From Lactarius indigo (taxonomy: Eukaryota > Basidiomycota > Agaricomycetes > Russulales > Russulaceae), in the NCBI GenBank assembly GCA_025766275.1, contig JAFKAC010000012.1:1364001-1428000 (forward strand): a DNA stretch of 64,000 nt. The letters run 5' to 3'. The notes beneath the pieces are model-generated. The model made no database searches. It was given only the letters and a program-made list of their open reading frames with translations, and was not told the DNA's origin. Below are positions 28,301 to 38,858 of the stretch, in pieces (within the stretch, counting starts at the first letter, position 1; every line of letters begins with the position of its first letter). Position numbers and translations under genes: made by a program.

Positions 28301-30196
28301 ATCAGCATGGTTTTGGGGTCCGGGTTTGTGGTGAAGTTTGATGTGATAGTCTGCAAGTCTGGGGATGTAGCGCGCCACTCTCCTATTGATTTGTCGAGGG
28401 TGGCGATAATACTCTAGGTTTTTGTGGTCTGTAAACACTGTGATTTCGTGGGGGGATCCTAAAAGAAGGTGTCTCCAGTGTTCCAGTCCTCTGATTACTG
28501 CCAGGAGTTCCCTGTCATGGATGTCATAGTTGCGCTCCGCTTCGGAAAATGATTTGGAGAAGTATCCCACAGCTTGTGGTTTGTTTCGGCTGTCTCTTTG
28601 TGTTAAGATTGCCCCTGTGGCGAAAGCGGAGGCATCTACTTCTAGTTCGAAAGGTTTGTCCATATCTGGTTGGCATAAGATGGGGTCTTTGCACACAAGC
28701 GTGATGAGAGCTTCTAGGGCTTCTGCTGCTTCCTTTGTCCATCTGAAGGGTCCTTCTGACGTCTTTATTGTGTCCGTGATGGGTCTTGCTAAGTGAGCGA
28801 AGTTGGGGATGAAGGGTCGCTGATAACTTAGTGTTCCCAACACGCTTCTTGCTTGTTTGACTGACTTGATGTCTCTTGGCCAGTCTTTTAGTCCTTCTAC
28901 CTTCTTTGGGTCGATTTTGATTTGAGACCCATCGATGACAATGCCTAGGTAGTGGATCTTTCTTTGTTCGAACACGCATTTCGATGCTTTAAGGAAATAA
29001 GATTCCTTTTCACAGATTTCCAAGAATTCGTGTACAATTTGTCTGTGGCGTTCTGTATCTTCTTCTGTGGCTATCAGGACATCGTCCATGTACACAAATA
29101 GCTCTCTTGGGTATTTGTCCATAAGTGGTCGAAGTATTCTGCTCATGGTTCTTGCAAAGGTGGCTGGTGCATTTGTGAGACCGAAGGTCATGACTCGAGG
29201 GATGAACAGCCCCCTTGGTGTCTTGAAGGCTGCCTTCCACTGGTCTTCCTCTTTTATGCGGATATTATGGTACCCCCATCTGATATCGAACTTTGAGAAC
29301 AGTGTTTTCCCATTTAAGTTGGTCAGGATGTCGGAGATGAGAGGTAGTGGGTAAGTGTCTTTTATTGTCCAGGTGTTTAGGGGTCTGTAGTCCAGGATAG
29401 GGCGCAACCCTCCGTCTGTTTTCTTTCTGAAGAAGAAGGAGGAAGCGTAGGGGGAGCTTCCTTCATAGATGTATCCTTTTGCTATGTTTTCGTCGAGATA
29501 TGCCTTCAGCTCCTTGTCTTCTTCTGGAGTCAAGGGGTAGATTTTGCAGTTGATCTTGTTGGGTGCATCTGGTCGCAATGTGATGGGATGGTCTTCTTCT
29601 CTTTCTGGGGGAAAGCGCTGTGCTTCTTCGTCTGAGAATACTTTGTTGTGGCGCTGGTATTCTTCTGGGATTGCAGTTTCTTTTACTGGATCAAAGGTTG
29701 TTTTGGTTGCTGCCGCTTTCGCTTCTTGGTGTCGCTTTCTTCGAAAGCGGTACCCTCCTGTCAGGATGGTGATGGCTTCTCCTTTCAGCTCTTGTTTCTT
29801 CCAGTCTATGTCTGGGTTTTCGTGTTCGAACCAGGGGTATCCAAAGATCATTCTGTCTTCCCCTAGGCTAGTTACGAAAAACTGGAAAGGAGTTTCTTCT
29901 TCTCCTCTTTTTATCCATAGCTGGCATGTTTCTGTCATGGTGCCATCTTTGTTTAGCGATCCATCTACATTCCGGACCAATCTGGGTGGTTTCAGAGGAG
30001 TGGTTCCTAGTCCAAGTTTTTGGATTAGGTTTCGGTCGATTAGGTTGTCTGTTGCACCGCTGTCTAGCAGCACATTTATGCGAGCTTCTTTGTAGTAAAG
30101 GCGAACGAGGACTTTGATTGTCATAGCACTATCGCGAACACTATACATTGAATTGGCCTCCCTGTCAGCTCTCACAGGTCGGCATCGCAAAAATCC
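25307..30196 (-). CDS. pol: Pol of element D, about 1627 aa, intact, with chromodomain and C-terminal zinc knuckles
   Basis: One uninterrupted frame entered by -1 shift from Gag. Protease VLLDSGATDNL; RT with LFVYMDDVLIA; RNase H (DASAFATGAILTQ); integrase with HHCC (GCATCQSNK) and DDE core (LDFITKLP, SDRDPRFTAKF, HPQTDGQSERTNQW); GPY/F (KLAPKRYGPFRV); chromodomain EWEVEKILETRRHRN through FLIKWKGYSDAHNSWEP, which in chromoviruses directs integration to marked chromatin. After it comes an unusual 480-residue tail: Pro-rich linker, a likely coiled coil (around RRLLRNQKALRKEIEGLYK) and a Cys-rich end with two canonical CCHC knuckles (CYRCQSEDHLSFAC, CWRCSSTDHFPYQC) and two variants. Confidence 0.93.
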   Translation of the reverse strand, partial: GFLRCRPVRADREANSMYSVRDSAMTIKVLVRLYYKEARINVLLDSGATDNLIDRNLIQKLGLGTTPLKPPRLVRNVDGSLNKDGTMTETCQLWIKRGEEETPFQFFVTSLGEDRMIFGYPWFEHENPDIDWKKQELKGEAITILTGGYRFRRKRHQEAKAAATKTTFDPVKETAIPEEYQRHNKVFSDEEAQRFPPEREEDHPITLRPDAPNKINCKIYPLTPEEDKELKAYLDENIAKGYIYEGSSPYASSFFFRKKTDGGLRPILDYRPLNTWTIKDTYPLPLISDILTNLNGKTLFSKFDIRWGYHNIRIKEEDQWKAAFKTPRGLFIPRVMTFGLTNAPATFARTMSRILRPLMDKYPRELFVYMDDVLIATEEDTERHRQIVHEFLEICEKESYFLKASKCVFEQRKIHYLGIVIDGSQIKIDPKKVEGLKDWPRDIKSVKQARSVLGTLSYQRPFIPNFAHLARPITDTIKTSEGPFRWTKEAAEALEALITLVCKDPILCQPDMDKPFELEVDASAFATGAILTQRDSRNKPQAVGYFSKSFSEAERNYDIHDRELLAVIRGLEHWRHLLLGSPHEITVFTDHKNLEYYRHPRQINRRVARYIPRLADYHIKLHHKPGPQNHADALSRRPDHDTGAGDNTDVVVLTPTIFVNSALSIRIDDRVMAHQLDHQDTLDKWAAPFHLVKQGKHWWRGDKLVVVDNTPLKRGVISLFHDTKTAGHPGITKTLWLVSQDFWWPNMKDDISAYVKGCATCQSNKNFPGNPKPPIFPIKTNPEALPFETIALDFITKLPQSEDNDTILTITDHDCSKAAFFIPCSETIDAEGVAKLYAKTVLPHYGLPRRVISDRDPRFTAKFIKELCRVLDIEQNISTAYHPQTDGQSERTNQWLEQYLRMFINHQQDNWTELLPLAQYTHNSWPSATTKKAPYELILGYIPRVHQPERTTTVPGTQERLERIQEARRTAQAAITHAQSLYKGSSRFEQHTEGDSVWLDARNLKTTHPSFKLAPKRYGPFRVTKKISATTYALKLPHQWQIHPVFHASLLMPYKETSIHGKNFTEPPPDLVDGEQEWEVEKILETRRHRNQLQFLIKWKGYSDAHNSWEPEKNLNAPELIQEHFENNPRSEGAKQWLKRKEVTVRTATTFPTSFLTMPSRSSSVERLVARAMERGSFDETPSVTPSSGYSPFPARPPSLPSLIQEPQPIDPTMPSVIETEGGGIALRVPPPGHTAPPTPEIHRPTTSPPDPRVTMARLSETTNDPIMDALPINYERMHIAAEEDDDPGYPFFLNDPWSSRYVHFLIPDDADPTSYIRKDAKWIKISENKEDVIGTMGKNLPHYGLPLFLLPRDDDPHNPAPPITPAQMQNLDEASPTARQVDEVLEDLKDDRLTAEISRTRRLLRNQKALRKEIEGLYKTMEPLKRHLLNMDMQLTSTRRRLQEHKAYVRIADRWLTLHPPPPEEETHPFEVHPIPAPAPPRYHSMPRLHDEPEGPSPSAERKKRRKRRANKKETGTIRLCYRCQSEDHLSFACPQKQKFCWRCSSTDHFPYQCLWPAPEERTQWCGKCFTSNSHEEIKCPKYENCCKCGAHGPFNFLRQHRCPLPRESTPSNDVDNDVYDLMDFEAL

Positions 30197-31529
30197 TGAT
30201 CTAAGGCATAGTAGCGTCTCTTTTCATCCTCAGTCATGCCTTGGACGAGTGCATGGGCTTGTCGGACTTTATCTTCGGTTGTGGTAGCAGCCACTGATGA
30301 GGTGCTTGCTTCTGGGGTGTATGGGGGTGCAGTGTCCGCTTCTTGGGTGTCTGTGGCTCTGGCTTTGGTTTGGTTGGTGGTGTTTTGTCGTGGACAGTTC
30401 CTAGCCATATGTCCTTGCTGTCTGCATTTGAAGCAGCGTCCTTCTTTCATGAGGGCTTTCTTTTCTTCTTCAGTAAGCTTCTTAAAGGGGGTGGAGGTGG
30501 TGGCATCTACATCCATCGCATTTGGGTCTCGCTTTGGTCGTCCTTGGTGGACATTCTGGGTTGGCCCTGGGTTTCTATTCCCTGGTCTGGCTTTTAGTAG
30601 CTTCCAGCGTTGGTGTTCTGCTCTGGCAGCAGTTTGCCACTCGTCCATGGTGTTTGGGATGGTGGTTCGCATGAGGCAAGCACGATACAGTCCTGTGGGT
30701 AGTCCTCTTTTGAAGAATTCCACCGTTCCAGGGGCATCTCTTGCCCATCCTGCTATTCCTGCAAGGTGTTCGAAGTCGAGGATGTAACTGTCCAATGCTC
30801 CGCCCTGCATCGTCAAACTGATGAGCTTCTGATAGGCTCTTTCTTTGTTTAGAGTGTCGGTCCAGTCTCTGTCGAAGGTGTCAAGAAAACCGTCCCAAAG
30901 ATCTTTGCTGTTTTTGGTGAGGGCTTTGGTGGGGTCTGCTAGTGCCGCTTCCATGTCATCTTCGGTTTGGTTGACCCACAGCTGTACACCGGGTCCTTTG
31001 AACATTGTAAGGGCGAATAGTACCCGTGCATAAGGTTCTTTGATGAGTTCATTCTCGCTATTTAACTTGATGTATCGTAGTAGTTCTCTCTTGAACTGAC
31101 CACTCTCTGTTCTATCTCCGGTGAACGGAGTAGGGGGTGCTCCTTTGAGTCCTCCTGAGCTCGTTGTTGGTGTTCCTCCTGTTCCGGCGCTTGAGCCGGT
31201 ACCTGTGCCAGTGCCTGTGGCATTTATGGCTGACATGGTAAGTGTTGGCTGTGGTGTGATGGGGATCTGGGGTGGTTCGACTGGGGAGGGCAATCTGATT
31301 GGTGGTAGTGGGGCTGGGAATCCTTCTTCCGCTGGGGATGGTTCTATCCAGATAGGGATAGTGGGGCTGGTTTGTGACGAAGCTTGTGTGGGTACTGTGA
31401 TGTCTAGGTGGTGTTCTGAGTGTGATTCCGCTTCGTCTGAGCTGGGTTCTTCTTCTGATGAGTCTTGTTGTAGTCCGTATGTTCCCCTAGTGTTTCTTGG
31501 TGCTGAGGATGATTGTTGTGTGGGTGTTT
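30172..31529 (-). pseudogene. gag: Gag of element D, C-terminal part, cut by copia E
   Basis: Capsid-like region (KDLWDGFLDTFDRDWTDTL) and CCHC knuckle CFKCRQQGHMARNC, ending DQDFCDADL-stop. The 5' end continues beyond copia E at 58382. The first ATG in this part (MSAINATG, near 31236) is also the first ATG on the whole D transcript, although the frame is open and protein-like far upstream. Confidence 0.88.
30190..30196 (-). other. -1 frameshift site GGATTTT, Gag to Pol of element D
   Basis: Gag frame reads CAG GAT TTT TGC; a -1 slip gives GGA TTT TTG in the Pol frame. Same heptamer as element A. Confidence 0.75.
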
Positions 31530-32155
31530 TGATGAACAGCACACATGGATAGCTTACTCACAGAGGGACAAGATGTTCTGTGGTGAGACAAGCTGGGTGG
31601 CTGGAAGCAGCAACAGGGAAGTCAAGCAAGGTAAAGCAAAGTGTCTGGCACACAAGCAGTGAGAACTGATGTGGTTATATTGGAGAGAAGGAAGCTTACC
31701 TGGCACACAAGCAGTGAGAACTGATGTGGACCAGGAGCGTACATGGTACTCTACTTATACACTTTCTGGTAGTGACACTGTACAAGGGATGTAACACTAG
31801 GTCACGCAGTACAAGGAAGTATTGTTCTACAAACGGACAAAGGAGTGGACGTTCTGAGAACAAAGAAAGAAACATTAAGGAGAGTCCAGAAGCAAATGAT
31901 ATCATAGTGACATCATAATAAAGATGAAGCTAAGTACGGAACAAAGGAAAAGTACAAAGGCGTTATACAACGCAGAGTCCGGATGTATGATGTCATTAGA
32001 AGTACAGTGATGTCATATGTGACGCAATGATAAGTCCAGATTGTACAGATCAAACAGTATCTAATCTACAAGTCCTGTATATCTAATCTAAAGCAGTCCA
32101 TGCTGCAAGTCCGGTCCGTACGAGCCGCTAAGTGCACAGGGGTCACTTATCAACA
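31530..32155 (-). repeat. 3' LTR of element E
   Basis: TGATGAACAG to TTATCAACA, 626 bp. Minus-strand purine run CACGGGGAGA lies directly inside it as the likely polypurine tract. Confidence 0.95.
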
Positions 32156-32174
32156 TCTCCCCGTGATCTACAAT

Positions 32175-32710
32175 CTAAGTGCACACAAGTCCCATGTCAT
32201 CGTTGTGCTTCTGCAGTAGGACACGCGGTAGTGACTTTGTGAAGCCGTCCGCAACCATATCCACAGTAGGAGTTCTGATGAGGGTGATGGTCCCCTTTTC
32301 GATGTACTCCCGGATGACATGATGCCGTATGGCAATGTGCTTAGACCGTCTCCCAGTGACAGGGTTCAAGGCCAAGTCAATGGCACCCTTATTGTCACCA
32401 TGAAGTGGGATGGGGTCGTCGACCTCGTACCCGAGTTCCGTGAGGAAGCTCTGATACCACGCAGCCTGGTTAGCCGCGTCAGTCATGGCCATGTATTCCG
32501 CTTCCATTGTGTTTTGGGCAACAGTCTTTTGCTTGCGCGAAGACCAGCTTATTGCACCGTTAGCTAGTAGGAACACATAACCAGAGGTGGAGTGGCGGTC
32601 ATCAGTCTGGTCAGCCAGACTGGAATCAGTGTAGCCATGAAGGCCATCGCCATTGGCGCCATCATAGACAATACGCATATCCATAGTTCCCACTAAGTAG
32701 GATAGGACAT
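32175..32710 (-). pseudogene. pol: Copia E polyprotein, C-terminal RNase H part
   Basis: Continues the same frame on the other side of the KDZ element: LVGTMDMRIVYDG, then copia RNase H (GYTDSSLADQTDDRHSTSGYVF, KQKTVAQNTMEAEYMA, NKGAIDLALNPV, RSKHIAIRHHVIRE) to the stop at 32175. Confidence 0.93.
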
Positions 32711-32738
32711 CACATAATGGCGCAAGTTAGTGACAATG
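32711..32738 (+). repeat. Left terminal inverted repeat of the KDZ element
   Basis: Begins CACATAATGGCGCAAGTTAG. About 17 of 28 positions match the reverse complement of the right end, best over bases 7-20. Confidence 0.5.
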
Positions 32739-32779
32739 TGTATGTAAAAGCCCATGTGCATATAGACCTTACAGGTTGT

Positions 32780-35520
32780 TGAAACCCATGTGGGCCCATC
32801 AAGCAAGAGTGAGCATATATCATGAGTGGGCCCATGGATAGAACTGCCAAGATAAATGAATGGGCCAATTGTAGTAGCTGGGAAGTTTTGTCAATAGTAT
32901 ACAGTGGGCCCATGGTTAAACTCATTGAGAGCTGCCAAACACATTGAGTGGGCCCACAATCAAGGCATAGTATAAATTGACCTATTACATTGGTGAAACC
33001 ACATGGGCCCATGGATCGAACTGCCGAGATAAATGGATGGGCCAATTGGCACAGCTAGGAAGAGTTGTCAATATATTAGAATGGGCCCATTGTTGAGCCT
33101 ACAAAGACCTGCCAAACATCTTGAGTGGGCCCACGATCAGGCAGGGTGTAAATTGACCTATTACATTGGTAAAACCACATGGGCCCATCAAGTAAGAGGG
33201 GCATATGTGATGAGTGGGCCCATGGATCGAACTGCCGAGATAAATGGATGGGCCAATTAGGCACAGCCAGGAAGAGTTGTCAATATATTAGAATGGGCCC
33301 ATTGTTGAGCCTACAAAGAGCTGCCGAACATCTTGAGTGGGCCCATGATCAGGCAGGGTGTAAATTGACCTATTACATTGGTGAAACCACATGGGCCCAT
33401 CAAGTAAGAGGGGCATATGTGATGAGTGGGCCCATGGATAGAACTGCCAAGATAAATGGATGGGCCAATTGGCACAGCTAGGAAGAGTTGTCAATATATT
33501 AGAATGGGCCCATTGTTGAGCCCACAGAGAGCTGCCAAACATCTTGAGTGGGCCCACGATCAGGCAGGGTGTAAATTGACCTATTACATTGGTGAAACCA
33601 CATGGGCCCATCAAGTAAGAGGGGCATATGTGATGAGTGGGCCCATGGATCGAACTGCCGAGATAAATGGATGGGCCAATTAGGCACAGCCAGGAAGAGT
33701 TGTCAATATATTAGAATGGGCCCATTGTTGAGCCTACAAAGAGCTGCCGAACATCTTGAGTGGGCCCATGATCAGGCAGGGTGTAAGTTGACCTATTACA
33801 TTGGTGAAACCACATGGGCCCATCAAGTAAGAGGGGCATATATCATGAGTGGGCCCATGGATAGAACTGCCGAGATAAATGGATGGGCCAATTGGCACAG
33901 CTAGGAAGTGTTGTCAATATATTAGAATGGGCCCATTGTTGAGCCTACAAAGAGCTGCCGAACATCTTGAGTGGGCCCATGATCAGGCAGGGTGTAAATT
34001 GACCTATTACATTGGTAAAACCACATGGGCCCATCAAGTAAGAGGGGCATATATCATGAGTGGGCCCATGGATCAAACTGCCAAGATAAATGGATGGGCC
34101 AATTAGGCACAGCCAGGAAGAGTTGTCAATATATTAGAATGGGCCCATTGTTGAGCCCACAGAGAGCTGCCAAACATCTTGAGTGGGCCCACGATCAGGC
34201 AGGGTGTAAATTGACCTATTACATTGGTAAAACCACATGGGCCCATCAAGTAAGAGGGGCATATATCATGAGTGGGCCCATGGATCAAACTGCCAAGATA
34301 AATGGACAGGCCAATTGGCACAGCTAGGAAGAGTTGTCAATATATTAGAATGGGCCCATTGTTGAGCCCACAGAGAGCTGCCGAACATCTTGAGTGGGCC
34401 CACGATCAGGCAGGGTGTAAATTGACCTATTACATTGGTGAAACCACATGGGCCCATCAAGTAAGAGGGGCATATGTGATGAGTGGGCCCATGGATAGAA
34501 CTGCCGAGATAAATGGATGGGCCAATTGGCACAGCTAGGAAGAGTTGTCAATATATTAGAATGGGCCCATTGTTGAGCCCACAGAGAGCTGCCGAACATC
34601 TTGAGTGGGCCCATGATCAGGCAGGGTGTAAATTGACCTATTACATTGGTGAAACCACGCAGGCCCATCAAGCAAGAGTGGGCATATGTGATGAGTGGGC
34701 CCATGGATAGAACTGCCAAGATAAATGGATGGGCCAATTGGCACAGCCAGGAAGAGTTGTCAATATATTAGAATGGGCCCATTGTTGAGCCCACAGAGAG
34801 CTGCCGAACATCTTGAGTGGGCCCACGATCAGGCAGGGTGTAAATTGACCTATTACATTGTTGAACCCACATGGCCCCATCAAGCAAGAGTGGGCATATA
34901 TCATGATTGGGCCCATGGATAAAACTGCTGAAATAAATGGATGGGCCAATTGGCACAGCTAGGAAGAGTTGTCAATAGTTTAGAGTAGGCCTGCGGTTGA
35001 ACTCATCGAGAGCTGCCGAACAACTTGAGTGGGCCCATGATCTAGACATAGTGTAAATGGACCTATTACATCGATCAACCCTCGTGGGCCCATCAAGTAG
35101 CAGTGGGCATATATCATGAGTGGGCCCATGGATAGAACCGCTGGCATAAAAAGATGGGCCATGGACACTGATTGGAAAAACTGCCGAGATAAACGAATGG
35201 GCCAATTGGCACAGCTTAGAAGAGTTGTCAATAATTTAGAGTGGGCCTGGGTTGAACTCATTGAAAGCTGCCGAACACATTGAACAGACCCACGATCTAG
35301 TAATAGTGTAAATAGACCAATTACATAGGTAAAACCCACGTGGGCCCATCAAGTAACAGCTGGTATATATCATTAGTGGGCCCATTGATAGAGCTGCCGA
35401 ATAGCTCAGATTGGCCATGGACACTGATTGGCAAAACTGCTGAGATAAATGGGTGGGCCAATGGCCATAGTCGTGAATTGCTGTTGATGGTTTGCAGTTG
35501 GCCCAGAATTGAATCACAGA
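32780..35520 (+). repeat. Left subterminal array, about 13 copies of a 211-bp unit
   Basis: Near-identical units from about 33000 to 34900, degenerate at both edges. Each unit holds several TGGGCCCA or TGGGCCA palindromes and CTGCCGA (for example AGCTGCCGAACATC, AACTGCCGAGATAA). Open frames through it arise from the repeat and are not counted as genes. Confidence 0.92.
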
Positions 35521-35800
35521 GAGCTACCGACCATCCTCACTGGGACTACTTAAGCCCTACAATGTTCCTGCAAATAATACCGACGGTCCCAAATGGCCTC
35601 TACATCACCCTCATAGCACCTTTACTGAGTATCTTACATTGTGCTGGTGTCCTTTTTGGAGATCCCGACTTTGTCATTTGAGTTGCCCATTATCCTTTAT
35701 CATATCAACCAGCAATCTCTTCTGGGTGTACTTAAATTGCATCTGAATCAAGGCTGCTATATGCGTACTATTTAAGTATTCGACACCGCTATATAATGTT

Positions 35801-36747
35801 CTACGCCTCAATATTGTCCAGCTCATCTACCATAGCGTCTACAACCTCACTCAAAGCAATCTCCCTCTCATAAATCTGCCAAGCTTGGACGTAGATCCGC
35901 CGAAGTCTTACAGCTTCGGCACGTAAGATCGACACCCGAGTTCCCAGGTCGTACTCTTCTTGCTAGAAAGAAACAATGGTCAGTTTTCACTATGCTAGGT
36001 TGACAATGTGGCGCACCAGCTCTGAAGGTGCTTCCTCCTGACCGACCTCACCTTCCTTTATCTCAGAGTTGCTGGGAGATGGGGCACGATCACCCCAATT
36101 CCAAGCTGTGCACGCAGAGTTAGAGACATATATAATCAGTAGAAATGAGACTTACTGCGAGCTGCTGAATGGCTGCCGAAGGTCTCTCTGGCCTCGGTAG
36201 GTAGAGAGACGCCTGTCCCAGATCTTTCCTCCTGTGTTGGCACTGGGTCAATGCTGGGTTGTTGAGTCCCTAGAACCAGTGGGGCTTCCATCCTCGACGC
36301 AGGGTCAGTCCCCTGATCTTGGATGTCAGGTGAGGTCGGCATATCCTTGCCGAAGTTGTCTTGAGATTCTGGTGAAGGCAGCTTGTCCACACCAAAGTTG
36401 CGTTGTCCATGCGAAGAGGGTGACAAGGGTGACCCATCCCTGCCAAGATTGTGTTGGCGTTGGGGGGATGGTGACATATCCATGCCGAAACTATGTCGGC
36501 GTTGAGGAGAGGGTGACCCACCCATGCCGAAACTGTATTGGTGTTGAGGGGATGACAACCCACTCATACCGAAGCTGCGTTGACTTTGAGGGGAGGGTGA
36601 CCCATCCATGCCAAAGCTGTGTTGGCTTTGTGGAGAGGGCGACCCATCCATGCCAAAATCGTCTTGACCTTCGGCAGATAATGGCGCATCTCTTCCGGTC
36701 ACAAGCTGCCGAGTGTCAACCGATAGTGCAAGAAAAGGGCGAGACAT
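35801..36747 (-). CDS. KDZ-borne protein 1, 280 aa, Ser-Pro-Gln repeats and coiled-coil tail, unknown function
   Basis: Exons (minus) 36747-36156, 36105-36017 and 35962-35801; introns of 50 and 54 nt; joined length 843 nt, no internal stop. Residues about 35-130 hold eight imperfect repeats of the type FGMDGSPSPQSQHS. The last exon is alpha-helical and probably coiled coil (RVSILRAEAVRLRRIYVQAW). Transcribed divergently from the 467-aa gene over a 244-bp shared promoter region. The second donor (GTGCGC) is weak, so the exon 2 boundary is less certain. No family recognised. Confidence 0.65.
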
Positions 36748-36991
36748 AGCTAGCAAAGAAGTGGGACAGTTTGATGAGGCGGTGATAAGGGAGACTCAAT
36801 GCGGAATGAGCCTATATATCTAGATTGCTTATTACGCAAGAGACACTCAAGATTCATTACTGTTTTTTGCTGAGTCAGGTTCCAGATTCCAGATCGGTAG
36901 TTTCGGCAGCTCGGCAGCATGCTGCTTGTTGACCTCGCTTCAATGTGGCAACGTAAACTGCCAACACACTTTTTTCTTACCCACCAACGCC

Positions 36992-38618
36992 ATGAATTCC
37001 CTCCTCCATATCGCCGCTAGGGTTGAGGCCGCTGTTGCAAGCTATGTCAGCGTTCGCGATGTTGCTGACAGGGCTGAATGGGAACGCCGCTTTGAGGAAG
37101 AGAAGGTACGTACTTAATTCAATTGCAGTTTCCATCCAATCCCCATTTGAACTAGGTCCTCACGACGCGAGAGTTCAGGAGGCTCCGGCGAAATTCGGGG
37201 GACCTGCCGGCGCTACACCCAACGCTAGCCGCCTTGTATATCGTCCTCGATGCCAAGGGGGATTTGTCAGACATCGGCAGGGGGCACCCTTCAATTAACA
37301 AGCACAAATATTACCTGCCCAGTGCCAAATTCCCCGCCGACATCTCGCACCTATTGCCTCCAAATGAGGGCCGCTGGTGGGAGCACCTTGGTAAGTCACT
37401 CTTCACCTTTCCCTCAAACACAGTCTAAACCTCCACAGCTGCCGAGCATGGGGATGGGGGGGTGCCCGCTGGAAATGCAGCACCAAGTCCTACACCGCCA
37501 CCACCACCACCACCTTCACCTCCTCGTCGGCACCTGCCGAAGGTGACGCTCATCATGGGCCCACCTCCTGAAGACTCAGAAGACGAGATGGAGGTAGACC
37601 AGCTGGAGGAGGTGAGCAATAATACTTCCCCATTTACGTTTTGTTTCTGATTAACTCCATAAGTCCCCTGAGCCTCCCTCAATCCACAAGAAGGGAAAGA
37701 AGAAGGCAGCTGGTTCGGCAGCTACCTCGAGGAAGCGCAAGCTTACTTCACCACCGCCGCGCCGTTCCAAGAAGCGGAATGTGCCAGTCCGACTCCCTCC
37801 CAAAGTGATAGGAGACGAGTTGGAGAGTGAGGACGACGACGACGACGACGACGACGACGAGTATGAATTTTCGGTGCGTAGTTATATATTTTCATTAAGA
37901 TTCGGCTGAAAGAACTTGGTGATAGTGTGAAAGATGCATCAAGGCCAATGTGCACTGCGAGCCACAGCCGACAGCTCCCTGCTTGCGCTGCCAAAGCAGC
38001 AAGGTGGGGTGCAGCTTGATGCCGCCAAACTCGAAGACAGGCAAGACCGATCGGCGCCACCTGAAGCCGGAAGTGGTGCGCAGGTACCGCATCGCTCAGT
38101 ACAAGGTGCGGGAAGGAAAGCAGCCCGCAGCTGCATACAGGAAGACGTCGGAGGCGTCAGACTCGGCAGCATCGGCCTCAAGGTTGGTTGAGGGGCTGAC
38201 GCTGTACAGCACGTCATCCAACGCAGCGTCTCCAGCTTCGCTGGCCCCCACGGCGCCTGACTCTCCCACCTCTCCCAACCCCTCTGCCACCGACACCACT
38301 GCCACCGCTACCGCCGCTGCAGCTGCCGGTCCCTCCGCTCCTGCTGCAGCTGCCGGTGCTGCCGATGCCACCCCCGCGATCACTCCCTCCCTCCGTCGGC
38401 GCTTGCAACCTGCACGACGCCTTGTGCCAGTTGTGGAGGTGCCAATGCCCTCACACTTGGTTCTGTCATCCTCTCGGCAGCGTTCTGGGGTTTCGGCAGC
38501 TCAAGCACCTCAGGAAGTTCCTGAGCACAACTCTGCCGAAAGGATCCAACACCTGGAGATGAGGTTGGCGGATGTCGAGGAGAAATTGGAGGTGTTGATG
38601 AAAGGCGGTGGGGCATAA
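36992..38618 (+). CDS. KDZ-borne protein 2, 467 aa, acidic, CxxC cluster and coiled-coil tail, unknown function
   Basis: Exons 36992-37105, 37156-37390, 37439-37611, 37664-37860 and 37934-38618; introns 48-73 nt; 1404 nt in one frame. Order: helical N-terminus; KGDLSDIGRGHPSINKHKYY region; poly-Pro; acidic stretch; basic segment (KKGKKKAAGS, RRSKKRN) like a nuclear signal; a run of Asp; a Cys cluster CIKANVHCE then CLRCQSSKVGCSLMP resembling a fungal binuclear zinc cluster; Ala/Ser/Thr low complexity; C-terminal coiled coil (IQHLEMRLADVEEKLEVLM). A nuclear DNA-binding role is an inference only. Confidence 0.75.
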
Positions 38619-38858
38619 AAGGCTGATTAGGCCTTCATGTTTTCTGTTTCATCAAGTATAAGTTTTTGCAACACATCTGTATATCGACTACGACGAATGG
38701 ACAATAGATACTACAATGAGGACTTGTGATACCATGAATTAGAGAGTGGATGGAGAAAGGTGATACAAAGACTGCTAGCGACGCGCTCTCTTCCTAGAAT
38801 ACATATTGCTACCCCTATTGGGAACTTCAGGTTCTAGATACAACAAAGAAGTCATTAC

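Noticed and set aside
24872..28334. Numerous plus-strand ORFs inside element D pol
   Set aside because: Antisense shadows of an intact 1627-residue Pol frame with recognised domains.
32780..35520. Many overlapping ORFs of 60-130 codons on both strands
   Set aside because: They repeat with the 211-bp unit and share its frame by periodicity; they follow the array, not a gene.
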